Assembly: GCF_030161255.1 (NCBI RefSeq)
Contig: NZ_BSPX01000016.1
Span: 1-64,000, forward strand
Direction of reading: 5' to 3'
From: Zoogloea oryzae
GTDB taxonomy: Bacteria > Pseudomonadota > Gammaproteobacteria > Burkholderiales > Rhodocyclaceae
Length of the DNA stretch: 64,000 bases
The notes under the pieces are model-generated. The model searched no databases. It was not told where the DNA came from and saw only the letters and a program-made list of their open reading frames with translations. Numbering within the stretch: the first letter of the stretch is position 1; each line of letters starts with the position of its first letter. Both the position numbers and the translations under genes were made by a program. Positions 26,136 through 34,707 of this stretch are shown one piece after another.

Positions 26136-26732
26136 ATGGGAGCCATGGAATCAGTGGTGATGGCCAGCCTGCGCGAGGCGCGGCAGGCCCTGGACGCAAT
26201 GCTCGACAACCCGGCCGTGGTGGCCGCGGTGGCCCGGGCCGGCTCGGCGCTGGCCAAGGCGCTGGACGCCGGCGGGCGGGTTTATTCGTGCGGCAATGGC
26301 GGCTCGATGTGCGACGCGATGCACTTCGCCGAGGAGCTCTCCGGCCGTTACCGGCAGGATCGTCCGGCCCTCGGTGCCGCGGCGATCAGCGACGTGGGTC
26401 ACCTCACCTGCGTGGGCAACGACTACGGCTACGACCGGGTCTTCGCCCGCTACGTCGAGGGCCACGGCCGCGCCGGCGACTTCCTGCTCGCCATCAGCAC
26501 CAGCGGTTCGAGCCCGTCGGTGCTCAACGCGGTGGCGGCGGCCCGGGCTCGCGGCATGCAGGTGATCGGCCTGCACGGCCGGCCGGGTTCGCCCCTCGCC
26601 CAGATCTGCGACTTCGACATCTGCACGCCCGCCGGCGCGTTTGCCGACCGGGTTCAGGAATGTCACATCAAGGTGATACACATCCTGATCGAGATCGTCG
26701 AGCGCCAGCTTTTTCCCCGGAACTACGCGTGA
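26136..26732 (+). CDS. gmhA: Phosphoheptose isomerase (SIS domain)
   Basis: 198 residues. The motifs C-G-N-G-G-S-M-C-D-A-M-H-F-A-E-E-L, S-D-V-G-H-L-T-C-V-G-N-D-Y-G, S-T-S-G-S-S and the closing E-C-H-I-K-V-I-H are those of GmhA, which turns sedoheptulose 7-phosphate into D-glycero-D-manno-heptose 7-phosphate. ATG at 26136 follows GGAAG and gives the usual N-terminal length; upstream in-frame ATGs overlap hldD. With hldA and hldD three of five heptose steps lie together. Confidence 0.94.
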   Translation: MGAMESVVMASLREARQALDAMLDNPAVVAAVARAGSALAKALDAGGRVYSCGNGGSMCDAMHFAEELSGRYRQDRPALGAAAISDVGHLTCVGNDYGYDRVFARYVEGHGRAGDFLLAISTSGSSPSVLNAVAAARARGMQVIGLHGRPGSPLAQICDFDICTPAGAFADRVQECHIKVIHILIEIVERQLFPRNYA

Positions 26733-26802
26733 CGGCGCCCGGCGCCGCACCGGTATGGAGAGCCGTACATTTGAATTGCCTGCTGGATTTCGAGGGGATG
26801 CG

Positions 26803-28236
26803 ATGAGCGACGACGCGAACATCCCCCTCTGCGTCGACCTGGACGGCACGCTGCTGGATTCCGACCTGCTGGTCGAATCCGGGCTGGCCTTCGTCCGCGC
26901 CAATCCGCTGCGGGCGCTGGCGCCGGTGGGCTGGCTGGCGTCGGGCGGCAAGACCGGGCTGAAGGCGCGCATCGCCAGCGAGGTGGACCTGGACGTCACC
27001 TGCCTGCCCTACAACAAGGCGGTGCTGGCGGTGATCGAGGCGGAGAAGGCCAAGGGGCGGCAGGTTGTCCTCGCCACCGCCAGCCACATCAGCTACGCCC
27101 GGCGCATCGCCGAGCACCTGCAGATCTTCGACCGGGTGCTGGGCACCGAAGATGTAAACCTCTCGTCCCGCCGCAAGGCCGAGCGCCTGATCGCCGACTA
27201 TGGCGACAAGGGCTTCGACTACATGGGCAACTCGTCGGTCGATCTGCCGGTCTGGAAGCATTCGCGCAAGGCCTGGGTGGTCAATGCCTCGAAGGCGGTG
27301 GTGCGGCTGGCCGAAGGGCAGGGCAACGTCGAGAAGGTGATCGACACCCGCGGCAACGTGCTGCTCACCTGGGCCAAGGCGCTGCGCTTCCACCAGTGGA
27401 TGAAGAACCTGCTGGTCTTCGCGCCGCTGCTGGCGGCCCATCAGGTCGGCCACCTGGATCTGGTGCTGCGGGGCATCTTCACCTTCTTTGTCTTCGGGCT
27501 GTGCGCGTCCAGCGTGTATGTGCTGAACGATCTGCTCGACCTGCCCGACGACCGCCATCACCCCACCAAGCGCAACCGGCCGTTTGCCGCCGGCAAGCTG
27601 TCGGTGTTTGCCGGGCTGGCGGTGGCGCCGCTGTTGCTGATTGCCGCCTTTGGTGGCGCGCTGTGGCTGCTGCCCTGGAAGTTCACCGCCACTCTTGCCT
27701 GCTACTACGTGCTCACCCTGGCGTATTCGCTGGTGCTCAAGCGCGTGATGATGGTGGACGTGATCGCCCTCGGCATGCTCTACACCATCCGCATCGTCGG
27801 CGGCGCCTTCGCTTTCGGGCTCGATCTGACCTTCTGGATTCTGGCCTTCTCGATGTTCATCTTCCTGAGCCTGGCGCTGGTCAAGCGCTACGCTGAGCTG
27901 GTGGACGCCCGCAAGAAAGGCAAGGAGGCCAAGGCCCGCGGGCGCGGCTACTACCCGTCCGATCTCGAGATGCTGTCGTCCCTCGGCGCAGCGTCCGGCT
28001 ACCTGTCGGTGATGGTGCTGGCCCTGTACATCCAGGATGAGCACACCATTTCCTTGTACCGACATCCCGAGTTCATCTGGCTGAGCTGCCCGCTGCTGCT
28101 GTTCTGGGTGTCGCGCACCTGGATGCTTACTCACCGGGGCGAGATGCACGACGACCCGGTGGTCTTCGCGATCAAGGACAAGGTGAGCCTGGTGGTCGGC
28201 GTGCTGTTCGGCGTGATCTTCTGGATGGCCCGATGA
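26803..28236 (+). CDS. HAD phosphatase-UbiA prenyltransferase fusion (decaprenyl-phosphate phosphoribosyltransferase-like)
   Basis: 477 residues. Residues about 1-200 are a HAD domain with the nucleophile motif D-L-D-G-T-L-L-D and a later G-N-S-S-V-D acidic motif. From about 210 on there is a UbiA domain with the N-D-L-L-D-L-P-D-D-R motif and the following K-R-N-R-P, plus about eight helices. In mycobacteria the UbiA enzyme joins PRPP to decaprenyl phosphate and a separate phosphatase removes the 5'-phosphate; here one protein may do both. The next two genes are DprE1- and DprE2-like, which supports this. GAGGGG lies just before ATG at 26803. The stop overlaps the next start by 4 bases. Confidence 0.85.
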   Translation: MSDDANIPLCVDLDGTLLDSDLLVESGLAFVRANPLRALAPVGWLASGGKTGLKARIASEVDLDVTCLPYNKAVLAVIEAEKAKGRQVVLATASHISYARRIAEHLQIFDRVLGTEDVNLSSRRKAERLIADYGDKGFDYMGNSSVDLPVWKHSRKAWVVNASKAVVRLAEGQGNVEKVIDTRGNVLLTWAKALRFHQWMKNLLVFAPLLAAHQVGHLDLVLRGIFTFFVFGLCASSVYVLNDLLDLPDDRHHPTKRNRPFAAGKLSVFAGLAVAPLLLIAAFGGALWLLPWKFTATLACYYVLTLAYSLVLKRVMMVDVIALGMLYTIRIVGGAFAFGLDLTFWILAFSMFIFLSLALVKRYAELVDARKKGKEAKARGRGYYPSDLEMLSSLGAASGYLSVMVLALYIQDEHTISLYRHPEFIWLSCPLLLFWVSRTWMLTHRGEMHDDPVVFAIKDKVSLVVGVLFGVIFWMAR

Positions 28237-29555
28237 GCATCGGCAAGCTGAGCTCCTGGGGCCGCTACCCGCGCTTTCCGCAGACCGGCCATGGCATCGG
28301 CTGGCGGTCTGAGCTGCCGGGCGAGCTCGCCCGCGTCGCTGCCGAGCACGGCACGCTGCTGCCCTTCGGCAACGGCCGCAGCTACGGCGACAGCTGCCTT
28401 GCGACGACCGACCAGGTGCTTCACCTGCGCCCCCTCGACCGCTTCATCAGCGCCGACTGGCAGACCGGCGTGATCCGCGCCGAAGCTGGCGTGACGCTCG
28501 ACGAGGTGCTGCGGCTGGCGATTCCCCGCGGCTGGTTCCTGTCGGTCACGCCGGGCACCAAGTTCGCCACCCTCGGCGGTGCCGTCGCCAACGACGTGCA
28601 CGGCAAGAACCATCACGTGCGCGGCAGCTTTGGCTGCCACGTGCGGCGCTTCGGGCTGGTGCGCTCCGATCGTGGCCGGATCGAGGTCGCCCCCGGCGAC
28701 GCTGACGGCCTCTTCGCCGCCACCATCGGCGGGCTCGGGCTCACCGGCATCATCGACTGGGTCGAGCTGCAGCTCATGCCCATCAAAAGCAGCCTCGTCG
28801 ATGTGGTGAACATCCGCTTCGATTCGCTGGACGAGTTCTTCGCCCTCTCGCGGGAGCTCGACGGCCAGCATGAATACGCCGTCGCCTGGATCGACTGCGC
28901 CGCGCGCGGTGCGTCGGCCGGGCGGGGCATCTACATGGTGGGCGACCACGCGCCGGAAGGCGGGCTCGCCTACGACGACAAGCCCAAGCTCAGCGTGCCG
29001 CTGGTGCCGCCCATCTCGGCGATCAATTCGGTGTCGCTGCGGGTTTTCAACCACTTCTACTACAACGCCGCCAAGCCCGGCCGGCATCCGGGGCGGGTGG
29101 GCTACGAGCCGTACTTCTACCCCCTCGACCGCATCCTCCACTGGAACCGCATCTACGGCCCCAAGGGCTTCCAGCAGTACCAGTGCGTGATCCCGGAATC
29201 CGCCGGCGGCGCGGCCATCGGTGACATGCTGGATGCCATCGCCGCGGCCCACAGTGGGTCGTTCCTGGCGGTGCTCAAGCGCTTCGGCGACGTGGCCTCG
29301 CCGGGCCTGCTTTCCTTCCCCGAGGCCGGCGCCACGCTGGCCCTGGATTTCCCCGAGCACGGCGACGCCACCGCAAAGCTCTTCGCCAACCTCGACGCCA
29401 TCGTGCGCGCCGCCGGCGGACGCATCTACCCGGCCAAGGACGCCCACATGGGCGGCGAGTTCTTCCGCGCCTGCTACCCCCAATGGACACAGCTCGAAGC
29501 CCTGCGCGATCCGGCCCTGTGCTCCCGTTTCTGGAAACGAGTCACCCAAGCATGA
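28233..29555 (+). CDS. FAD-linked oxidase, decaprenylphosphoryl-ribose 2-oxidase (DprE1)-like
   Basis: 440 residues. The FAD-binding PP-loop is recognisable: L-P-F-G-N-G-R-S-Y-G-D-S near residue 45, and P-G-T-K-F-A-T-L-G-G-A-V-A-N-D-V-H-G-K-N-H-H further on, both characteristic of DprE1. An ALO-type C-terminal substrate domain follows. DprE1 oxidises the 2-OH of polyprenyl-phosphoryl ribose to a keto form, the first half of epimerisation to arabinose. It overlaps the UbiA gene and the DprE2-like gene by 4 bases at each end, so the three are translated together. Confidence 0.9.
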   Translation: MSIGKLSSWGRYPRFPQTGHGIGWRSELPGELARVAAEHGTLLPFGNGRSYGDSCLATTDQVLHLRPLDRFISADWQTGVIRAEAGVTLDEVLRLAIPRGWFLSVTPGTKFATLGGAVANDVHGKNHHVRGSFGCHVRRFGLVRSDRGRIEVAPGDADGLFAATIGGLGLTGIIDWVELQLMPIKSSLVDVVNIRFDSLDEFFALSRELDGQHEYAVAWIDCAARGASAGRGIYMVGDHAPEGGLAYDDKPKLSVPLVPPISAINSVSLRVFNHFYYNAAKPGRHPGRVGYEPYFYPLDRILHWNRIYGPKGFQQYQCVIPESAGGAAIGDMLDAIAAAHSGSFLAVLKRFGDVASPGLLSFPEAGATLALDFPEHGDATAKLFANLDAIVRAAGGRIYPAKDAHMGGEFFRACYPQWTQLEALRDPALCSRFWKRVTQA

Positions 29556-30289
29556 AAAACATCCTGATCGTCGGCGCCACGTCCGCCATTGCCGCAGCCT
29601 GCGCCCGGCGCTGGTGCGAGGGCGGGGCGCGCTTCTACCTCGTAGGCCGCAGCGCCGACAAGCTCCGCCAGGTGGCGGATGATCTCTCCGCCCGGGGCGC
29701 CGAGGTGCACACCTGCGAGCTCGACCTCAACTTCCTCGAGAGCCACGCCGGCCTGGTGCGCGAAGCTTTCGCCTGGCTCGGCCGGGTCGATGTGGTGCTC
29801 GTCGCCCACGGCACGCTGCCGGACCAGAAAGCCTGCGAGCAGGATGCCGAACTGGCGATCCGCGAATTCACCAGCAACGGCCTGTCGGTCATCAGCCTGC
29901 TCACGCACATCGCCAACCCGATGGAAGCCCAGGGCTCCGGCAGCATCGGCGTGATCTCGTCGGTGGCGGGCGACCGCGGCCGGCCGTCCAACTATCTTTA
30001 TGGCTCGGCCAAGAGCGCCGTCACGGCCTTCTGTGGCGGCCTGCGGGCGAGGCTGTTCAAGGCGGGGGTCAATCTCACCACCATCAAGCCGGGCTTCGTG
30101 GATACGCCGATGACCAAGGGCCTGCCGCTGCCGGCGCCGCTGGTGGCGACGCCCGAGCAGGTGGCCGCCGACATCGCCAAGGCCATGGAAGCCGGCAAGG
30201 GCGTGCTCTACACCCGCTGGTTCTGGCGCTACATCATGCTCATCATCATCCACATCCCGGATCGCATCTTCCGCAAGATGAGCATGTGA
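29552..30289 (+). CDS. Short-chain dehydrogenase, DprE2-like
   Basis: 245 residues of the classical SDR fold. The N-terminal motif is I-V-G-A-T-S-A-I-A, the active-site pair is Y-G-S-A-K with an upstream S-S-V-A, and a C-terminal hydrophobic segment I-M-L-I-I-I-H-I may bring it to the membrane. DprE2 reduces the keto intermediate made by DprE1 to polyprenyl-phosphoryl arabinose. The C-terminal membrane-associated helix and the coupling to the DprE1-like gene support that role over a generic SDR. Confidence 0.88.
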   Translation: MKNILIVGATSAIAAACARRWCEGGARFYLVGRSADKLRQVADDLSARGAEVHTCELDLNFLESHAGLVREAFAWLGRVDVVLVAHGTLPDQKACEQDAELAIREFTSNGLSVISLLTHIANPMEAQGSGSIGVISSVAGDRGRPSNYLYGSAKSAVTAFCGGLRARLFKAGVNLTTIKPGFVDTPMTKGLPLPAPLVATPEQVAADIAKAMEAGKGVLYTRWFWRYIMLIIIHIPDRIFRKMSM

Positions 30290-30344
30290 CGCGCGCCGGC
30301 CCGTCATCCCGAATTCCGAACTGCAGAAATCCAAGCCGATACCC

Positions 30345-31283
30345 ATGAACAAGAACATGAAGATCGTCCTGCCCGGCGGCGCCGGCCTGGTGGGCCAGAA
30401 CCTCGTCGCGCAGCTCAAGCGCCAGGGCTATACCAACCTGGTGGTGCTCGACAAGCACGTCACCAACCTGGGCATCCTGCGCAAGATGCACCCGGACATC
30501 GTCGCCGAGCTGGTCGATCTGGCCGACCGCGGCGACTGGGAAAAGCACCTCGCCGGCGCCGAAGTGGTGGTGATGCTCCAGGCCCAGATCGGCGGCACCG
30601 ACTACACCGAGTTCGAGCGCAACAACATCACCTCGACCAAGAACGTCATCGAGGCCATGCGCGCCCATCAGGTGCCGTACTACGTGCAGATCAGCTCGTC
30701 GGTGGTCGAATCGGTGGCCGACGACTGGTACACCAACACCAAGAAGGCCCAGGAAGAGATCGCGCTCGCCAGCGGCTTCCCGCTGGTGGTGCTGCGCCCC
30801 ACGCTGATGTTCGGCTGGTTCGACCGCAAGCACCTGGGCTGGCTGTCGCGTTTCATGCAGAAGGTGCCGGTGTTCCCGATTCCCGGCCACGGCCGCTATC
30901 TGCGTCAGCCGCTGTACGTGGGCGACTTCTGCCGCGTCATCATCAGCAGCATCGAGCACCGCACCCAGGGTGTGTACAACATCTCCGGGCTCGAGGAGGT
31001 CGATTACATCGACATCATCCGCGAGATCAAGAAGGCCACCAAGGCCGGCTGCTGGATCGTCAAGATCCCCTACAGCCTGTTCCATGGGCTGCTGGCCACC
31101 TGGGCGCTGTTCGACAAGAAGCCGCCCTTCACCACCCAGCAGCTCGCCGCGCTGGTGGCCCGCGATGTGTTCGAGGTGATCGACTGGCCGGGCATCTTTC
31201 AGGTCAAGGCCACGCCGTTTGCCAAGGCCATCGACGAAACCTACAACGACCCCGAATACGGCTCGGTCGTGCTGGAGTTCTGA
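30345..31283 (+). CDS. NAD-dependent epimerase/dehydratase (extended SDR)
   Basis: 312 residues. The Rossmann motif L-P-G-G-A-G-L-V-G-Q-N starts at about residue 8, and the catalytic pair is in Y-T-N-T-K, with S-S-S before it. The later half has the usual substrate-binding segment (L-R-P-T-L-M-F-G). A sugar-nucleotide or lipid-linked sugar epimerase or reductase is likely; the exact substrate is unclear. ATG at 30345 or the second ATG at 30357 are both possible. It is followed after 3 bp by the FAD oxidoreductase and therefore probably works with it. Confidence 0.8.
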   Translation: MNKNMKIVLPGGAGLVGQNLVAQLKRQGYTNLVVLDKHVTNLGILRKMHPDIVAELVDLADRGDWEKHLAGAEVVVMLQAQIGGTDYTEFERNNITSTKNVIEAMRAHQVPYYVQISSSVVESVADDWYTNTKKAQEEIALASGFPLVVLRPTLMFGWFDRKHLGWLSRFMQKVPVFPIPGHGRYLRQPLYVGDFCRVIISSIEHRTQGVYNISGLEEVDYIDIIREIKKATKAGCWIVKIPYSLFHGLLATWALFDKKPPFTTQQLAALVARDVFEVIDWPGIFQVKATPFAKAIDETYNDPEYGSVVLEF

Positions 31284-31286
31284 TCC

Positions 31287-32576
31287 ATGGCCAAACAACG
31301 CATTGCCGTGCTCGGCGCCGGCCCGATGGGGCTGGCGGTGGCCTACCAGCTGGCCCGCGACGGCCATCAGCCCATCGTTTTTGAAGCCGACGACCGGGTG
31401 GGCGGCATGACCGCCACCTTCGATTTCGGCGGCCTCGACATCGAGCGCTACTACCACTTCCACTGCATCTCCGACACCGCGTTCTTCCAGGTGCTCGACG
31501 AGCTGAAGCTCGCCGACAAGATGCGCTGGGTGTCCACCAAGATGGGCTACTACTACCAGGACAAGGTGGTGCCCTGGGGCAACCCGGTTGCGCTGCTCAA
31601 GTTCCCGGGCCTCAGCCTCGTCGCCAAGTTCCGCTACGCGCTGCATGCCTTCCTGTCGGTCAAGCGCGACGACTGGAAGCCGCTGGATCATCTCGAGGCC
31701 TCCGCCTGGATCCGCCGCTGGGTGGGCGCCGAGGCCTACGAGGTGCTGTGGCGCCGGCTGTTCGACTACAAGTTCTACGACCACGTGGGCAACCTGTCCG
31801 CCGCGTGGATCTGGAGCCGCATCCGCCGCATCGGCCGCTCCCGCTACAACATCTTCAAGGAAAAGCTCGGTTATCTCGAGGGCGGCTCCAACACCTTCCT
31901 GTCGGCGATGAAGGCCGACATCGAGGCCCGCGGTGGCGAGTTCCGCTTCAAGCAGGCCGTCACCCGCGTGCGCATGGAGGGCGGAGCAGTGAAGGGCGTC
32001 GAGACGGCCCAGGGCTTCGAGGCCTTCGACCGGGTGGTGAGCACCATCCCGCTGCCCTACGTGCCCGGCGTGATGCCCGATCTGCCGGCCGACGTGCTGG
32101 CCAAGTACAAGCAGCAGAAGAACATCGCCGTGGTGTGCGTGATCTGCAAGCTCAAGAAGCCGCTCACCGACAACTTCTGGCTCAACGTGAATGATCCGGC
32201 GATGGACATCCCCGGGCTGGTGGAATACACCAACCTGCGCCCGCTGGATCACCACATCGTGTATGTGCCTTACTACGTGCCGGGCGAGCATCCCAAGTTC
32301 CAGGAGCCCGACGAGGCATTCCTCGCCAAGGTGAAGCGCTACCTGCAGGAGATCAACCCGGGGCTCAAGGACGACGATTTCATCGACATCCGCGCCAGCC
32401 GCTACCGCTACGCCCAGCCCATCTGCCAGCCGTCCTTCCTCGACAGCCTGCCGCCGGTGGCGCTGCCGGTGAAGGGCCTGTGGGTGGCGGATACGTCCTA
32501 CTACTACCCCGAAGACCGGGGCATCTCCGAGAGCATCGGCTTCGGTCGCAATCTGGCGAAGCAGGCGGCGGCGTGA
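31287..32576 (+). CDS. FAD-dependent oxidoreductase of the amine oxidase / UDP-galactopyranose mutase-like group
   Basis: 429 residues. The N-terminal dinucleotide motif L-G-A-G-P-M-G-L-A with the following F-E-A-D-D-R-V-G-G-M fits the NAD(P)-binding_8/amino-oxidase fold. A central Y-Y-H-F-H-C segment and a C-terminal W-V-A-D-T-S-Y-Y-Y-P-E-D-R-G segment match protoporphyrinogen-oxidase-like sugar-modifying enzymes seen in surface glycan clusters. The reaction is not known to me. Its stop overlaps the GTG start of the GtrA gene. Confidence 0.8.
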   Translation: MAKQRIAVLGAGPMGLAVAYQLARDGHQPIVFEADDRVGGMTATFDFGGLDIERYYHFHCISDTAFFQVLDELKLADKMRWVSTKMGYYYQDKVVPWGNPVALLKFPGLSLVAKFRYALHAFLSVKRDDWKPLDHLEASAWIRRWVGAEAYEVLWRRLFDYKFYDHVGNLSAAWIWSRIRRIGRSRYNIFKEKLGYLEGGSNTFLSAMKADIEARGGEFRFKQAVTRVRMEGGAVKGVETAQGFEAFDRVVSTIPLPYVPGVMPDLPADVLAKYKQQKNIAVVCVICKLKKPLTDNFWLNVNDPAMDIPGLVEYTNLRPLDHHIVYVPYYVPGEHPKFQEPDEAFLAKVKRYLQEINPGLKDDDFIDIRASRYRYAQPICQPSFLDSLPPVALPVKGLWVADTSYYYPEDRGISESIGFGRNLAKQAAA

Positions 32577-32974
32577 TCCGTCACTTCGCGTCGCGCCAGT
32601 TTCTGGTCTTCCTGCTGACCGGCGGCTTTGCCGCCGCGGTCAACTTCGGTAGCCGCATCGTCTACAACCAGTGGACGGACTTTTCGGTGGCGGTGGTGCT
32701 GGCCTACCTCACGGGCATGGTCACCGCCTTCGTGCTGGCAAAGCTCTTCGTGTTCAAGGAGAGCACCCAGTCCGTCCATCACTCGGCCCTGTGGTTCTGC
32801 CTGGTCAATGGGGTGGCGGTGGTGCAGACCTGGCTCATCAGCATGGGCCTCGCCTACTACCTGTTGCCCTGGCTGGGCGTCACCCGCTTCGTGCCCGAGA
32901 TCGCCCACGCTGCCGGGGTGATCTTCCCGGTGTTCACCAGCTACATCGGCCACAAGCGCTTCTCCTTCCGGTAA
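32573..32974 (+). CDS. GtrA-family membrane protein (candidate polyprenyl-sugar flippase)
   Basis: 133 residues with four helices, starting at GTG 32573, whose TG lies inside the TGA of the previous gene. The pattern F-L-L-T-G-G-F-A-A-A-V-N-F at the start and Y-I-G-H-K-R-F-S-F at the end is that of GtrA. Family members are thought to flip bactoprenyl-linked single sugars to the periplasm. Here it could move the lipid-linked product of the HAD-UbiA/DprE pathway to the two GT-C-like proteins; this link is inferred from position. Confidence 0.85.
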   Translation: MIRHFASRQFLVFLLTGGFAAAVNFGSRIVYNQWTDFSVAVVLAYLTGMVTAFVLAKLFVFKESTQSVHHSALWFCLVNGVAVVQTWLISMGLAYYLLPWLGVTRFVPEIAHAAGVIFPVFTSYIGHKRFSFR

Positions 32975-32980
32975 GCGCCC

Positions 32981-33913
32981 ATGAAGATCAGGCGCGCCAT
33001 CGGCGGCTGGAGCATCGTCGCCGGGCTGTATTTCGTGGCGCTGCTGTGGGCCGATTCCAAGACCGGCGTGCTGCGCCTGCTGCCCGAACTGGCGCCGATG
33101 CTGCCGGTGCTCGTCACCGCCACCCTGGCCTCCATCGGCCTGCGTTTTGCCCGCTGGCAATGGCTGCTTCACCGGGCCGGCTACCGGGTGCCGGCGGGGC
33201 AGAGCCTGCTGGCCTATGTGGCCGGCTTCGCCTTCACCGCCACGCCGGGCAAGGTGGGCGAGCTGCTGCGGGTGCGCTACCTCGTCACGGCGGGCGTGCC
33301 GGCGTCGCGGGTGGTGAGCGCCTTTGTTTATGAACGCCTGTTCGATCTGGCCGCGGTGCTCCTCATCGCGCTGCCGGCGGCGGCGGAGTTTCACGTCTTC
33401 GGCGTCGCGGCCACCTTCGTCGGGCTGGTGTTTGGCGCCGTCGGCCTGATGGCCGCCAATCCGCGCCTGGGGCAACGGGGCGTCGTGGCCTTCCGCCGCG
33501 CCGGCATGCTGCGCATCGCCCGGGTCGTCCGCGCCATCGTCGCCGGGCTCGCCAACATCCGCCTGTGGGCCACGCTGCCGGACATGCTGCTGTCGCTCGT
33601 CGCGGGCATGGGGGCGTGGCTGGTCACGTCGTGGTCCTTCGTCTATCTGCTGGGCGCCCTGGGCATTCATCTTGAGGGCTTCAAGGCGATTGCGCTCTTC
33701 CCGGTGGCTATGCTCGCTGGCGCCGCGTCGATGCTGCCCGGCGGTCTGGGCTCGACCGAAGCCACGCTGGTCGCATTGCTCACCCTCGGCGGCGCCGCGC
33801 TGGTCCCCGCCACCCTCGCCGCCGTCGGCATCCGCCTCGCCACCCTGTGGCTGGCGACGGTGATGGGGATGGGGGCTTTTGGGTGGCTGGAGGCGCGGCG
33901 GAGCGGCGGGTAG
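32981..33913 (+). CDS. YbhN / lysylphosphatidylglycerol-synthase TM-region family protein
   Basis: 310 residues with about eight helices. Conserved marks of the family are the T-P-G-K-V-G-E-L-L-R motif near residue 90, Y-E-R-L-F-D and the late P-G-G-L-G-S-T-E segment. Such proteins are often found at the end of glycan clusters and are proposed to act as lipid or lipid-linked sugar translocators, but function is not settled. It is the last gene of the + strand cluster; 76 bp separate it from the convergent kdpE, with no clear terminator hairpin. Confidence 0.82.
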   Translation: MKIRRAIGGWSIVAGLYFVALLWADSKTGVLRLLPELAPMLPVLVTATLASIGLRFARWQWLLHRAGYRVPAGQSLLAYVAGFAFTATPGKVGELLRVRYLVTAGVPASRVVSAFVYERLFDLAAVLLIALPAAAEFHVFGVAATFVGLVFGAVGLMAANPRLGQRGVVAFRRAGMLRIARVVRAIVAGLANIRLWATLPDMLLSLVAGMGAWLVTSWSFVYLLGALGIHLEGFKAIALFPVAMLAGAASMLPGGLGSTEATLVALLTLGGAALVPATLAAVGIRLATLWLATVMGMGAFGWLEARRSGG

Positions 33914-33989
33914 GCAGCCTCGCCAGGTGGTGGGGCAGGATGTGCTGCGGGTGATCCGGACGTCGCCTCCGCCGTCACGTCGATCAAGG

Positions 33990-34688
33990 TCAAGGGTCGG
34001 CAACGAACCTGTAGCCGATGCCGGGCTCCGTGACGATGTGGTCGGGGTTGGCCGGGTCGGCCTCGAGTTTCTTGCGCAAGTGCCCCATGTAGACGCGGAC
34101 GTAGTGGCTATCTTCGGCGTGGGAGGGCCCCCAGACCGCCTTGAGCAGTTGCCGATGGGTCAGCACGCAGTCGGGGTTCGCGACCAGATAGGCCAGCAGG
34201 CGAAACTCGATCGGTGTCAGGTGGAGCTGTTCGCCTCCCTTCTCGACCAGCCGTTTGCCCAGGTCGACCGTGATGGCGCCGAAGGCCAGCTGGCTGCGGC
34301 CGTCCGACCCCGCCCGCTGACGGCGTCGCAGATGCGCCCGGACGCGTGCCAGCAGTTCGGCCGAGCCGAACGGCTTGGTCAGGTAATCGTCGGCCCCCGC
34401 GTCGAGTGCGGCGACTTTCTCAGCCTCGGCTGTGCGTGCCGACAGCACGATGATCGGAATCTCCGACCAGGTGCGAAGCTCCCGGATCAGGTCGATGCCA
34501 TCGCCATCCGGCAGTCCGAGATCAAGCACCAGCAGATCGGGCTTGCGCGTTCCGGTTTCGATGAGGCCGCGCTTGACCGAGTCCGCCTCGAAGACATCGC
34601 ATCCTTCCGCCTCCAGCGCCAGGCGAACAAAGCGGCGCAGATTGGCTTCGTCCTCGACGACGATGATTTTGGGATTGGGGTTAGGCAT
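33990..34688 (-). CDS. kdpE: Response regulator KdpE
   Basis: 232 residues, OmpR/PhoB type. The receiver domain has the acidic pair in V-V-E-D-E and the phospho-accepting Asp56 in L-D-L-G-L-P-D-G-D-G. A winged-helix DNA-binding domain ends with Y-V-R-V-Y-M-G-H-L-R-K-K-L and G-I-G-Y-R-F. It should activate the kdp promoter under K+ limitation. ATG at 34688 starts the conserved part; the open frame upstream is not conserved. It lies 19 bp after kdpD on the same strand. Confidence 0.95.
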   Translation of the reverse strand: MPNPNPKIIVVEDEANLRRFVRLALEAEGCDVFEADSVKRGLIETGTRKPDLLVLDLGLPDGDGIDLIRELRTWSEIPIIVLSARTAEAEKVAALDAGADDYLTKPFGSAELLARVRAHLRRRQRAGSDGRSQLAFGAITVDLGKRLVEKGGEQLHLTPIEFRLLAYLVANPDCVLTHRQLLKAVWGPSHAEDSHYVRVYMGHLRKKLEADPANPDHIVTEPGIGYRFVADP

Positions 34689-34707
34689 GGAGCGTACTCT
34701 CGGTCCG

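Noticed and set aside
33914..33989. Possible terminator between the convergent glycan cluster and kdpE.
   Set aside because: No stem of useful length or T run could be found in the 76 bp.
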